From assembly GCF_902493215.1 (NCBI RefSeq), contig NZ_CABUOL010000033.1, positions 1 to 15,242 on the forward strand: DNA of 15,242 nt, read 5' to 3'. Below are positions 1-7,573 of the stretch, piece by piece. The notes beneath the pieces are model-generated. The model ran no database searches. It saw nothing but the letters and a program-made list of their open reading frames with translations, and was not told the DNA's origin. The translations under genes and the position numbers were made by a program. Origin of the DNA: an uncultured Mediterranea sp. (GTDB lineage Bacteria > Bacteroidota > Bacteroidia > Bacteroidales > Bacteroidaceae). How positions within the stretch are numbered: position 1 is the stretch's first letter; each line of letters starts with the position of its first letter.

Positions 1-74
1 GTGGTGCCACCAGGAATCGAACCGGGGACACAAGGATTTTCAGTCCTTTGCTCTACCAACTGAGCTATGGCACC
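1..74 (-). tRNA. tRNA-Phe (GAA anticodon), 3' end cut by window edge
   Basis: Read on the minus strand, the sequence folds as a complete tRNA body. The acceptor GGTGCCA (74-68) pairs with TGGCACC (9-3). There is a D arm GCTC..GAGC and an anticodon stem AAGGA/TCCTT around the loop CTGAAAA, which gives anticodon GAA (phenylalanine). The T loop is TTCGATT. The discriminator is A at position 2, and the window ends one base into what may be an encoded CCA. The T stem CCCGG/CCTGG has one C-U mismatch in its middle, which is slightly unusual. A near-perfect Bacteroides promoter sits just upstream (101-131). Confidence 0.96.
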
Positions 75-100
75 AAGTTGCTTTCTTGCGATTGCGGGTG

Positions 101-131
101 CAAAGGTAAGCCTTTTTTTTGATACTGCAAA
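101..131 (-). promoter_or_regulatory. Promoter of tRNA-Phe (Bacteroides-type -33/-7)
   Basis: On the minus strand, TTTG (131-128) is followed by a 19-nt spacer and TACCTTTG (108-101). This matches the Bacteroidetes primary sigma factor consensus TTTG-N19-21-TAnnTTTG exactly. Initiation about 7 nt downstream would leave a leader of about 20 nt before the tRNA 5' end at 74. This is the clearest taxonomic marker in the window. Confidence 0.85.
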
Positions 132-152
132 CCTTTTCGTGGAAAAATATAT

Positions 153-187
153 AAAAAAAAGGTGCCTCCGCTGGGGAGACACCTTTT
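153..187 (-). terminator. Intrinsic terminator of malate dehydrogenase
   Basis: On the minus strand, GGTGTCTCC pairs with GGAGGCACC (9 bp with one G-U) around the loop CCAGC. A run of eight T follows. The hairpin begins about 25 nt after the stop codon of the malate dehydrogenase gene and lies just ahead of the tRNA-Phe promoter. It therefore separates the two minus-strand units. Confidence 0.9.
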
Positions 188-207
188 CATTATGATCGAT
201 TTCAGTA

Positions 208-1209
208 TCAGTCGATGTTCGGGTTGATGCTGTGCCACTGGTCGATGGCAGGCAGAACGCCCATAGCGATCACCTCGTCGCGCAGGTTGCAGAGGTGCTT
301 GTAGCTTTCCTGCAGCTTGGCTTCTTCTTCGGGCGTACCGTTCAGTTCTTTGTAGTGAACGCCGTCCTTGGTGATTTCAGTTTCCATAGCCATCATGATG
401 TGGTCGAAACCGTGGCTGTGTACATACGTACCTGCCGGCCAGCGGAACGGCTTGCCACCCATAGCGGCAGCAATCATTTCGATGGAAACGTATGCCGGGC
501 TCTGGAAAGAAGAGCGGCCGCGCAGAGCGATGATGTTGGCACCGCCTTTGGTAACCTTTGTCTGGATTTCGGCCCACTGTTCCTTGGTCAGCTCGGGAGT
601 ACCGATGATGTCGAGCAACGGCTTGCCGTCAACCTTGGCTGTAGAAGCGTATACGGCCATCTGCTCGCCGTGGCCACCGTATGTACGGCAGTTTTCAATC
701 TTGTCCGGAGACATGTTGAAGTGCTTGGCCAGTTCGCTACGCAGACGGGTGCTGTCCAAAGCGGCCAGTGTAGTAACCTGAGAAGGTTTCAAACCGGAAT
801 ACAACAGGGTGATCAAACCGGTGATGTCGGCCGGGTTGAAGATCACTACCACGTGCTTAACGTCGGGGCAGTAAGCCTTTACGTTCTTTCCGAATTCTTC
901 GGCAATGGCAGCATTGCCTTTCAGCAAGTCTTCACGAGTCATGCCGGCCTTGCGGGCAGCACCACCTGAAGATACTACATATTTGGCACCTGTCAGGGCT
1001 TCCTTGATGTCGGAAGTGAACGTGAGGTTCACTCCTTCGAAACCGCAGTGGAACATTTCTTCTGCTACACCTTCCAAACCCGGAGCGTACGGATCGTACA
1101 GACAGATGTTCGGAGTGAGACGCATCATGATGGCTGTCTGAGCCATGTTGGAACCAATCATACCGCCGGCACCGACGATAGTCAATTTTTCATTTGTAAG
1201 AAATTCCAT
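208..1209 (-). CDS. mdh: Malate dehydrogenase (NAD-dependent)
   Basis: The 333-residue cytosolic protein should oxidise malate to oxaloacetate with NAD (EC 1.1.1.37). In Bacteroides it is expected to run mainly in the reductive direction, on the fumarate/succinate branch. The N-terminal Rossmann fold shows GAGGMIG at residues 13-19, with the acidic strand-end residue in LYDP near 39. The mobile active-site loop carries Arg86 and Arg92 (GGAARKAGMTR). IFNPAD near 124-129, LDSTRLR near 151-157 and GGHGEQ with catalytic His180 are the classical LDH/MDH catalytic signatures. Length and motifs fit the Bacteroidetes type of malate dehydrogenase. The gene appears monocistronic: it has its own -7 element upstream and a strong terminator downstream. 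Lactate dehydrogenase is the only realistic alternative. The paired Arg in the substrate loop favours malate. Confidence 0.95.
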   Translation of the reverse strand: MEFLTNEKLTIVGAGGMIGSNMAQTAIMMRLTPNICLYDPYAPGLEGVAEEMFHCGFEGVNLTFTSDIKEALTGAKYVVSSGGAARKAGMTREDLLKGNAAIAEEFGKNVKAYCPDVKHVVVIFNPADITGLITLLYSGLKPSQVTTLAALDSTRLRSELAKHFNMSPDKIENCRTYGGHGEQMAVYASTAKVDGKPLLDIIGTPELTKEQWAEIQTKVTKGGANIIALRGRSSFQSPAYVSIEMIAAAMGGKPFRWPAGTYVHSHGFDHIMMAMETEITKDGVHYKELNGTPEEEAKLQESYKHLCNLRDEVIAMGVLPAIDQWHSINPNID

Positions 1210-1259
1210 AATCTTGTTATTTAAAGGTGAATAAACAAATCTGTTTCAGAATTGCTCTG

Positions 1260-1267
1260 CAAATATA
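1260..1267 (-). promoter_or_regulatory. Candidate -7 element of mdh
   Basis: The minus strand reads TATATTTG, a perfect TAnnTTTG -7 box. It would start transcription near 1253 and give a leader of about 44 nt. No good TTTG is seen 19-21 nt upstream, so only half of the promoter is supported. Confidence 0.5.
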
Positions 1268-1310
1268 CGGTTTTTCTCGCAGATTTGTGCATATAAAAAG
1301 TTATCTTTTG

Positions 1311-1341
1311 CTTGAAATGTGGTCTGTTATCCGTACCTTTG
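1311..1341 (+). promoter_or_regulatory. Promoter of the S1-domain gene
   Basis: CTTG (1311-1314) is followed by a 19-nt spacer and TACCTTTG (1334-1341), a good Bacteroides-type promoter. Initiation would fall near 1348, about 10 nt before the ATG at 1358. This position excludes the upstream in-frame ATG at 1319 as the start, because it lies before the promoter core. Confidence 0.65.
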
Positions 1342-1357
1342 CCTAAAAAGATGTGTT

Positions 1358-2194
1358 ATGGATATAAAATTAGGTAAATACAACACGTTGCGGGTGGTGA
1401 AGGAAGTCGATTTCGGCCTTTACCTGGACGGGGGAATCGAAGGCGAAATTCTGCTCCCCAAGCGTTATGTTCCCCAGGGGTGCAAGCCGGGCGACGAGCT
1501 CGAAGTCTTCATCTACCTCGACCAGGAGGAGCGGCTGGTGGCCACCACGCAGAAGCCCCTGGCGCAGGTGGGAGAGTTTGCCTGCCTGGAGGTGTCGTGG
1601 ATCAACCAGTATGGCGCTTTCCTCAACTGGGGGCTGATGAAGGACTTGTTCGTGCCCTTTCGCGAGCAGAAGATGAAGATGGAGGTGGGCAGGAAGTACA
1701 TCGTCCACGTGCATCTGGACGACGAGAGCTTCCGCATCGTGGCCTCGGCCAAGGTGGACCGCTACCTCTCGAAGGAGAAGGCCGACTACAAACCCGGCCA
1801 GGAAGTGGAGGTGCTGGTGTGGCAGAAGACCGACCTGGGCTTCAAGGCCATTATAGATAATAAGTATAGCGGCCTGCTCTACGAGAGCGAGATTTTCCAG
1901 CCCCTGCATGCGGGCATGAAGCTGAAGGCCTACGTGAAGCAGGTGCGCGAAGACGGCAAGATAGACCTTACCCTGCAGAAGATGGGTCAGGCGGGCGTGG
2001 AAGACTTTGCCTCCGTGCTGCTAGAGCACATCCGTAGCAATGGCGGGCGCACGACGCTCAACGACAAGAGTCCGGCCGAAGAAATCTATGCGCTTTTCGG
2101 CGTCAGCAAGAAGGTGTTCAAGAAGGCCGTGGGCGACCTGTACAAGAAGCGTCTGGTGGTGCTGGAGGCCGACGGTATCCGGCTGGCGCAGTAA
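1358..2194 (+). CDS. CvfB-like S1 RNA-binding protein with C-terminal winged helix
   Basis: The 278-residue protein has three consecutive OB/S1-type modules, at about residues 5-64, 70-131 and 145-208. A winged-helix domain follows at about 215-276 (EDFASVLLEHIRSNGG...LFGVSKKVFKKAVGDLYKKRL). This order and length match the CvfB/YitL family, whose Staphylococcus member binds RNA and affects virulence gene expression. The third module is the most S1-like, with GFKAIIDNKYSGLLYESEI and KVKQVREDGKIDLTL-type segments. It is cytosolic. I chose ATG1358 because the upstream in-frame ATG lies before the promoter. The gene stands alone between mdh (divergent) and the efflux operon (convergent). Such proteins are sometimes annotated as GntR-type regulators because of the winged helix. 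An RNA-binding role is more likely, but the target is unknown. Confidence 0.85.
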   Translation: MDIKLGKYNTLRVVKEVDFGLYLDGGIEGEILLPKRYVPQGCKPGDELEVFIYLDQEERLVATTQKPLAQVGEFACLEVSWINQYGAFLNWGLMKDLFVPFREQKMKMEVGRKYIVHVHLDDESFRIVASAKVDRYLSKEKADYKPGQEVEVLVWQKTDLGFKAIIDNKYSGLLYESEIFQPLHAGMKLKAYVKQVREDGKIDLTLQKMGQAGVEDFASVLLEHIRSNGGRTTLNDKSPAEEIYALFGVSKKVFKKAVGDLYKKRLVVLEADGIRLAQ

Positions 2195-2266
2195 ATATAT
2201 CGGACAGAATGCGGGCGAAGCGCCGTTCCGCTCCCCGTCCGGCGGAAAATGGGATTGAACCTCAGA

Positions 2267-2329
2267 GGGCTTATGTTTGAAACATTCGGGGTCTATGTTT
2301 GAAACATAAGCCCCCAATGTTTGAAACCA
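2267..2329. repeat. 22-bp-period repeat forming a long imperfect hairpin
   Basis: Three copies of ATGTTTGAAAC start at 2273, 2295 and 2317, exactly 22 bp apart. The first two are perfect odd palindromes, ATGTTTGAAACAT. Copies 1 and 2 also lie in a larger inverted repeat. GGGCTTATGTTT (2267-2278) pairs with AAACATAAGCCC (2302-2313), there is a G-G mismatch, and AAACAT pairs with ATGTTT, leaving a 9-nt loop (2286-2294). The repeat lies between two convergent transcription units. It could act as a transcript 3'-end structure, a protein-binding array or a short intergenic repeat family. No T tract follows, so it is not a standard terminator. Confidence 0.75.
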
Positions 2330-2332
2330 ACA

Positions 2333-2355
2333 GAAAAGCCCGCTCAAGGCGGGCT
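2333..2355 (-). terminator. Terminator hairpin between convergent units (efflux operon end)
   Basis: AGCCCGC (2337-2343) and GCGGGCT (2349-2355) form a 7-bp GC-rich stem around a 5-nt loop. On the minus strand the stem runs into TTTTC, which makes it a plausible terminator for the efflux operon ending at 2406. The plus strand has only a later mixed A/T stretch. It may still slow transcription coming from the S1-domain gene. A weaker stem, CTTCTC/GAGAAG (2366-2389), lies between it and the stop codon. Confidence 0.65.
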
Positions 2356-2405
2356 GAAAACTTTTCTTCTCTCTGCTTTCGCGGAGAAGTTATGAATCCT
2401 TACAT

Positions 2406-3734
2406 TTATTCGATGGGCACTCCCTTGTAGAAGTCCAGTATCTTCGTGCGGAACAGGTAGTCGTACTTGGCCTGCAGCTCGTCGCTTTGAGCCTTCATCA
2501 GGTTCTGCTTGGCTTCGTTGAACTCCACGGCGTTGGCTTTGCCGTTCTCGAACTTCTGCGTCATCAGGCGGAAGGACTCTTCGCTGGCCTGGGCGGCGGC
2601 ATGGCTGCTGGCGTACTTGCTCTCGGCGGCGGTGGCGTTGTACCAGGCCTGCTGGATTTCCTTGTAGAGCGTCTTCTTGGCGTTGTCCAGCTGGAGGGCG
2701 TAGTTCTCCTGCTGGAGGCGGGCGGTGCGCACACGGTTGCGCGTGGCCAGGCGGTTGAAGAGGGGAACGCTGAGGCTCACGCCCACGTACTTGCTGAAGT
2801 TGTCGCCCATCTGCTGGCGGAAGGTGCGGTTGATGGTGGAGTAGTAGCTCGTACCCAGGCTTCCGTTGAGGCTCAGTTGCGGATAATAGCCGCTCTGGGC
2901 GATGCGGATGCTATGCTTGCTTCCTTCGAGGCGGTATTGGGCGGCCTGGATGGAAGCCTTGCCGGTGAGGGCGGTCTGATAGATTTCGTCGGGCGGAGTG
3001 ACGGGCGACGGGCTGATGGCCGTAGAGGGTGACTCGAGCACGAAGCCTTCGGGCGATTCAAGTTCGATGAGCTGGCTCAGGGTGAGCAGGGCGAGGCGGT
3101 AGTCGTTTTCGGTCTGCACGGCCGTCATGCGGTCTTGCGCCACGCGGGCCTTGGCGTCGGCCACCTCGGCACTCGAAGCCTTGCCCACGCCTGCCAGTCC
3201 TTCGATGCGCTTGCATTGCTGGAGGCTCAGTTCCACCTGCCCGAGGGCCACTTCGTGGAGCTCCTGGTTGAAGAGCACCTGCAGATAGGCCGAAGCGATG
3301 TTGATGGAGATGTCTTCCTTGGCCTTCTCGAGGTCGGCGGTGGCGGCCTTCAGGTTCAGCTTGGCCAGGGCATACTGGTTGGGCAGCTCGAGGCCGGTGA
3401 AGAGGGGGATGCTGGTAGAGAGCTGCATGTTGGTGCCGTTGCTGGCCGTGTTGACGTAGACGGTGGAGTAGTCGCCGGTCGTCTCGTCGGGAACGGCGGT
3501 CTGCGTACGTCCCCAGTTCCAGCTCTGGTTGGCTCCTCCGCTCAGGTTGGGCAGGCGGGCCCACTTGGCGGTGTTCACTTCGACGGCGCTCTGCTCGGCC
3601 ATGTTGGCAGCCTGGCGGATGTCGATGTTGTGTTCGATGGCGTGTTCGATGCACCGGCGCAACGACCACGTCTCCTGTGCTTGGAGGCCTGCGGCGAGGC
3701 AGGCCAGGGCGGCTATGGCGGATAGTCTGTTCAT
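2406..3734 (-). CDS. TolC-family outer-membrane efflux factor
   Basis: The 442-residue precursor has a clear signal peptide: MNRLSAIAALACLAAGLQA, with cleavage likely after Ala19. The mature part starts with the TolC/OEP hallmark EETWSLRRCIEHAIEHNIDIRQA-like helix. Two long alpha-helical repeats typical of OEP domains follow, near 40-220 and 250-430. They are rich in Ala, Gln and Glu heptads (for example ATADLEKAKEDISINIASAYLQVLFNQELHEVA, and the closing NAVEFNEAKQNLMKAQSDELQAKYDYLFRTKILDFYKG). Family knowledge predicts a trimeric outer-membrane channel with a periplasmic tunnel. It is the last gene of the efflux operon, 25 nt after the membrane fusion protein gene, which argues for a dedicated partner. 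The transported substrate cannot be read from the sequence. Confidence 0.92.
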   Translation of the reverse strand: MNRLSAIAALACLAAGLQAQETWSLRRCIEHAIEHNIDIRQAANMAEQSAVEVNTAKWARLPNLSGGANQSWNWGRTQTAVPDETTGDYSTVYVNTASNGTNMQLSTSIPLFTGLELPNQYALAKLNLKAATADLEKAKEDISINIASAYLQVLFNQELHEVALGQVELSLQQCKRIEGLAGVGKASSAEVADAKARVAQDRMTAVQTENDYRLALLTLSQLIELESPEGFVLESPSTAISPSPVTPPDEIYQTALTGKASIQAAQYRLEGSKHSIRIAQSGYYPQLSLNGSLGTSYYSTINRTFRQQMGDNFSKYVGVSLSVPLFNRLATRNRVRTARLQQENYALQLDNAKKTLYKEIQQAWYNATAAESKYASSHAAAQASEESFRLMTQKFENGKANAVEFNEAKQNLMKAQSDELQAKYDYLFRTKILDFYKGVPIE

Positions 3735-3759
3735 ATCTGTACGGGTAGGGGTTTAGGGG

Positions 3760-4875
3760 TTAGTCTTCTTCTTCCTGGTTCTTGGTGTTGTTGCGTATCA
3801 GGTCCTTGTCGGTGATGCCGCTCTTGACGGCTATCTGGATGCCGTCGCTCATGCCCACTTCGATGGGTTGGCGGCGGAATACCTGCTGGGGCACGCTATC
3901 GGTGAGCACATAGACAAAGGTGCTGTCGTCCTTGAACTCCACGCATCCTTCGGGGATGGCGAGGGCCTGGCTGGCACGTTCGAGCACGATTTCGCCGTTG
4001 GCAGAGTAGCCCGAGCGAATGACCACCGTATCGGGAACACTAACGGCCGCTTTGATCTCGAACTGGTTGGCACCGTTGGCTTCGGTCGACTTGGGGGCGA
4101 TGTACTCAAGCTTGGCCTGGAAGGTGAGGTCCTGCAGGGCGCCGATGGTAATCTTGACGGGCATGCCTTCGCTCACACGGCCCACCTCGGTTTCGTCGAT
4201 GTTGCCGCGGAAGATGAGGTCGTTCATGTCGGCCACGGTGGCGATGGTCGTACCGTCGTTGAAGGTGTTGCTCATGATGACCGAGTTACCCACCTTGACA
4301 GGCACGTCGAGGATGAGGCCTTCGATGGTGGAGCGTATCAGAGTGCTCGAGAAGGAGGCGCTGTTCTGCGTGATACCTTCCTTCACAATCTGCAGGTTGT
4401 CCTTGGCGGCCTGAAGCTCCTCGCGGGCCTGCTTCACGGTCACTTCGCCCTTCTCGTACTCTTCGGAGCTGATGAGCTTGTCGGCATAGAGCTTCTCGAG
4501 GCGGGCAAAGTCGGTTTCGGCCTGGCGCCCGTTGATCTCGGCCAGGCGTACGCGGCTCTCGGCGGCGTTGAGCGTACCCAGTTCGGGGATGACCTTCACC
4601 TTGGCTATCACTTCGCCTTTCTTCACCTTCTGGCCGGCTTCCTTGTAGACCTCCTCGATGATGCCCGATATCTGAGGCTTGATGAGGACTTCGTCTCTCG
4701 GCTCTATCTTGCCGGTGACGACGGTGGTCTTCTCCAGATCGGCCACGGCGGGGCGGACGGTGTCGTAGAGGGTGATTTCGGGTTGGGACTTCTGGTACAG
4801 GAACACGAAGGTCCAGATGAAGATGCCGGCCACGATGACCAGCAACGCGATTTTCAGAATCTTTCTTGTTTTCAT
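3760..4875 (-). CDS. Membrane fusion protein (MacA/HlyD-type periplasmic adaptor)
   Basis: The 371-residue protein starts with a basic stretch and one membrane segment, at about residues 8-27 (ILKIALLVIVAGIFIWTFVFLY). It is therefore anchored in the inner membrane with the rest in the periplasm. Residues about 57-93 (EPRDEVLIKPQISGIIEEVYKEAGQKVKKGEVIAKV) form the first lipoyl half. A coiled-coil hairpin spans about 100-170 (AESRVRLAEINGRQAETDFARLEKLYADKLISSEEYEKG). The second lipoyl half and beta-barrel follow, with VGNSVI...GTTIATVADMNDLIFRGNIDETEVGRV. The C-terminus is very acidic (NQEEED). In MacAB-TolC systems this adaptor links the permease to the outer-membrane channel and stimulates the ATPase. 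It is the fourth gene of the operon, 61 nt after permease 2. Confidence 0.92.
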   Translation of the reverse strand: MKTRKILKIALLVIVAGIFIWTFVFLYQKSQPEITLYDTVRPAVADLEKTTVVTGKIEPRDEVLIKPQISGIIEEVYKEAGQKVKKGEVIAKVKVIPELGTLNAAESRVRLAEINGRQAETDFARLEKLYADKLISSEEYEKGEVTVKQAREELQAAKDNLQIVKEGITQNSASFSSTLIRSTIEGLILDVPVKVGNSVIMSNTFNDGTTIATVADMNDLIFRGNIDETEVGRVSEGMPVKITIGALQDLTFQAKLEYIAPKSTEANGANQFEIKAAVSVPDTVVIRSGYSANGEIVLERASQALAIPEGCVEFKDDSTFVYVLTDSVPQQVFRRQPIEVGMSDGIQIAVKSGITDKDLIRNNTKNQEEED

Positions 4876-4936
4876 GTCGGATATGTTTTTTGTTATTGTT
4901 TCTATAGTAAGATGGAGTGAATCGGAGGTGAAACGG

Positions 4937-6178
4937 CTATTCGTCGCGTATCGCCTCTATCGGCTTGATGGCCATGGCGCGATAGGCCGGCGCGAGGCCC
5001 GCCAGCACGCCGAGGGCGATGAGCAGCACGCAGGTGCCCACGGCCATGCCGAAGCTCACCTGATAGTGCGTCTCGACGACACCCTGCGGATTGGCCGCCG
5101 CCTCGAGCACCTGGAGCACCAGCACGGCCAGCGAGATGCCCGCCATGCCTGCCACGGTAGTCAGCACCATGCTCTCGGAGAGTATCTGCTGGAGAATGTC
5201 GCGCGGACGGGCCCCGATGGCTCGTCGGATGCCTATCTCGGTGGTGCGCTCGCGCACGGTGACCATCATGATGTTCGACACGCCGATGGCTCCCGCAAAG
5301 AGCGTGCCCAGCCCCACCATCCAGATGAGGATGTGCACACCCGTCATCAGGGCATCCATCATGGAGAACATCGCTTCCACGTTGAGCATCATCACCGCCT
5401 GCTGGTCGTCGGGCGAGATGTAGTGGGGCGTCTTGACGGTCTGTTTCACCTGCTCCTCCACGTCGGCCACCTTCACGCCCGGCTTCATGGTGAAGCAGAT
5501 GACCTCCACGGTGTTGCCCAGGTTGTACATCTTCTGCATCGTGGTGTAGGGCAGGGTGACGGCTTCGGAAGCCTGTCCCTGTATGTTGACGTTGCCCTCG
5601 GACGAGCACATGCCCACCACGCGGTAATAGATGCTGTCCACTTGCACATACTTGCCGCAGGGGTCGCCTCCCTTGGGGAAGAGGCTCTCGTAGACACGCT
5701 TGCCGATGACGCACACCTTGCGCGCCTCGCGGATGTCCACGTCGTTGATGAAGCGTCCGTAGGTGATTTCCTGATGCTCTATCTGCTCGTAGTCGGGGTA
5801 GAGCCCCTTGACGCTGCAATCGTACTTGTTGCCTTCGTAGATGGCCGTCTTGCCCCACTTGGCGATGGAGGGTGTGGCGATTTCTATTTTGTCCAGCTTG
5901 CCGATGCGTTCCACGTCGGCTATCTCGAGTTCCCAGTAGCGGCCCTTGCGGAAGCCCTTGTAGGCTTCGCCCGTGGGTTGGGCAAAGAGGAATCCCGAGT
6001 TGGTGGCGAAACCTTCGAACTGCTTGCGCAACTCCTGCTCCATGCCCTGGCCGCCTCCCATGAGGGCCACGAGCATGAAGATGCCCCAGAATACGCCGAA
6101 GGCCGTGAGCAGGCTCCGCGTCTTGTTGCGGGTGATGGTGACGAGGATTTCCTCGCAGGTATCTTTGTCTATTTTCAT
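4937..6178 (-). CDS. FtsX/MacB-type ABC transporter permease 2
   Basis: The 413-residue inner-membrane protein has the MacB topology. There is one N-terminal membrane segment, about residues 24-42 (LLTAFGVFWGIFMLVALMGGG), then a large periplasmic domain (MacB_PCD, about 45-290). Three C-terminal membrane segments belong to the FtsX domain. The first of these precedes the cytosolic signature GVSNIMMVTVRERTTEIGIRRAIGARP, which contacts the ATPase. The protein ends with LAGLAPAYRAMAIKPIEAIRDE, a common end motif of the family. No ATPase domain is fused to it, unlike E. coli MacB, so the separate ATPase gene must supply that function. It is clearly paralogous to permease 1 just upstream. The two probably form a heterodimer, although a choice between two homodimers is possible. 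Confidence 0.9.
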   Translation of the reverse strand: MKIDKDTCEEILVTITRNKTRSLLTAFGVFWGIFMLVALMGGGQGMEQELRKQFEGFATNSGFLFAQPTGEAYKGFRKGRYWELEIADVERIGKLDKIEIATPSIAKWGKTAIYEGNKYDCSVKGLYPDYEQIEHQEITYGRFINDVDIREARKVCVIGKRVYESLFPKGGDPCGKYVQVDSIYYRVVGMCSSEGNVNIQGQASEAVTLPYTTMQKMYNLGNTVEVICFTMKPGVKVADVEEQVKQTVKTPHYISPDDQQAVMMLNVEAMFSMMDALMTGVHILIWMVGLGTLFAGAIGVSNIMMVTVRERTTEIGIRRAIGARPRDILQQILSESMVLTTVAGMAGISLAVLVLQVLEAAANPQGVVETHYQVSFGMAVGTCVLLIALGVLAGLAPAYRAMAIKPIEAIRDE

Positions 6179-6220
6179 AATGCCTGATTTTCAATTATCC
6201 ATTTTCCATTCTCCATTCCA

Positions 6221-7480
6221 TTAATCCGCCCTCAATGCCTCAATCGGCTTGATTTTCGTGGCCTTGCGGGCAGGGAAGAACCCGGCCAGCGTGCCGGCTA
6301 CGATGAGCGTCAGCGTGGCCTGTATGGCGATGCGGAGGTCCACCGTCGGGTCGCTGAACATCTTGGCTTGGAACATGCTGGCGTCCATCGTCTGGTTGCC
6401 GAAGGTGTTGTCCATCCACTCCGTCACGCCGATGCCCGCCACCATGCCGATGTAGCCGAAGAGGGTGGTGATGACGACGCTCTCCACGATGATGAGCCAC
6501 AGGATGGAAGCCGGCTTGGCACCCAGCGCCTTGCGGATGCCGAACTCATGGGTGCGCTCGCGCACGGTGATGAGCATGATGTTCGACACGCCCACGATGC
6601 CGCTCAGCAACGTAAAGATGCCGATGACCCAGATGGCCGTGCGCAGGATGCCCATGGCGTTCATGGTGCGCAGGTAGTCGGTAAAGCGGTTCCATATCCA
6701 GATGGCGCTCGTGTCGTCGGGCGAGAAGCGGTGGTTGGCGCCGATGACGCGGCGGTATTCCTTCTCGAAGGCTTCGTTGCTCTCGATGGAGGTCAGGTTG
6801 CGGGTGGTGAAGATGATGCTGTTCAGCTTGTTGCCCTTGTTGTAGATGGTCTGCAGGGTGCTGAAGGGGATGAATGCCTGGTTCGGCTCGCGGTCGCCCG
6901 AGTCGTTGTAGAGCCCCACTACCTGATAGGCCACACCGCCGGCGTTGACAAACCGCCCGATGGGATCGGTGTGCGTTTTGCCGAAGAGGATTTCGGCCGA
7001 CTTGTGGTGGAGCACGATGACCTTGCGGCGTTCCTTCAGGTCCGTCTGGTTGACAAAGCGTCCGGAGGTGATTTCCACCGTCTCCGTTTCGCCATAGTTG
7101 GGATACACACCCATCAGCGACAGGTTGACGTATTCTTTCCCGTAGCTGATGTTGACGCTTCCCTGTTGCAGGGTGGCGCCTGCGCTGGTCACGTTTTCGC
7201 GGAACTTCGTTTCAGTGTCCTCTATGTCGCGGTTGTCCAGCTCGATGCGCCGTCCTTCCTTCAGGCCGTCGTAGGGTTGGGTGGTCCAGCCGGGGAAGAT
7301 GCGGATGGAGTTGAGCGAGCGGTTCATGGAGTTCTGCTCGAAGGCATGGATGAGGCCGTTGCCCGCGCCCAGCAGCACGATGAGCATGAAGATGCCCCAT
7401 GCCACGGCGAAACCCGTCAGGAAGGTGCGCAGCTTGTTGCGCCGCAGGGTGCCGTATATTTCTTGCCAAAGGTCAATCAT
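6221..7480 (-). CDS. FtsX/MacB-type ABC transporter permease 1
   Basis: The 419-residue inner-membrane protein starts at MIDLWQEIYGTLRRNKLRT. An in-frame ATG at 7552 would add 24 residues (MENSPILKSQITI...), but those are translated from low-complexity A/T repeats in the gap, so I reject it. A membrane segment at about 20-38 is followed by a periplasmic MacB_PCD domain. The C-terminal FtsX region carries GVSNIMLITVRERTHEFGIRKALGAKP and ends LAGFFPARKATKIKPIEALRAD. The layout is the same as in the next gene, pointing to a tandem duplication that has since diverged. MacB-type permeases work by mechanotransmission, pushing substrate from the periplasm into the TolC tunnel. The gap to the next gene is 42 nt and holds CCATTCTCCATT-type words like those in the upstream gap. 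Confidence 0.9.
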   Translation of the reverse strand: MIDLWQEIYGTLRRNKLRTFLTGFAVAWGIFMLIVLLGAGNGLIHAFEQNSMNRSLNSIRIFPGWTTQPYDGLKEGRRIELDNRDIEDTETKFRENVTSAGATLQQGSVNISYGKEYVNLSLMGVYPNYGETETVEITSGRFVNQTDLKERRKVIVLHHKSAEILFGKTHTDPIGRFVNAGGVAYQVVGLYNDSGDREPNQAFIPFSTLQTIYNKGNKLNSIIFTTRNLTSIESNEAFEKEYRRVIGANHRFSPDDTSAIWIWNRFTDYLRTMNAMGILRTAIWVIGIFTLLSGIVGVSNIMLITVRERTHEFGIRKALGAKPASILWLIIVESVVITTLFGYIGMVAGIGVTEWMDNTFGNQTMDASMFQAKMFSDPTVDLRIAIQATLTLIVAGTLAGFFPARKATKIKPIEALRAD

Positions 7481-7563
7481 GAGAATTGAGAATTGAAAAT
7501 TGATAATTGTGATAATTGTGATTTGTGATTTGAGAATGGGGGAATTTTCCATTCTCCATTCTC
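7481..7563 (-). repeat. Heptad A/T-rich inverted repeat in the operon gap
   Basis: The 93-nt gap between the ATPase and permease 1 genes is built of 6-7 nt words. On the minus strand, GAGAATGGAGAATGG followed by AAAATT (7563-7543) can pair with the tract at 7501-7481, which reads AATTTTC-A-ATTCTC-A-ATTCTC. This gives 7+6+6 bp with two G-A mismatches and a loop of about 41 nt. In the mRNA the 3' arm runs right up to the permease start codon, so the fold could mask translation initiation. Similar CCATTCTCCATT words recur at 6193-6214. Confidence 0.6.
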
Positions 7564-7573
7564 CATTTTCAAT

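Noticed and set aside
232..969. Long plus-strand open frame opposite malate dehydrogenase
   Set aside because: It is antisense to a gene with all catalytic motifs, and its composition (His, Gly, Val, Arg rich) is that of a shadow frame.
1319..1357. Upstream in-frame start for the S1-domain protein
   Set aside because: The predicted promoter core (1311-1341) overlaps it, and the added residues MVCYPYLCLKRCV do not fit the family N-terminus.
4772..6187. 471-residue plus-strand frame opposite permease 2, and a similar 373-residue frame opposite permease 1 (6368-7489)
   Set aside because: Both are rich in His, Gly and Asp with no domain, as expected from the complement of high-GC permease genes. 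The minus-strand genes have clear family motifs.
4902..6194. 430-residue minus-strand frame overlapping permease 2 in another frame
   Set aside because: It is an Arg/His/Gly-rich frame-shifted reading of the real permease, with no membrane segments.
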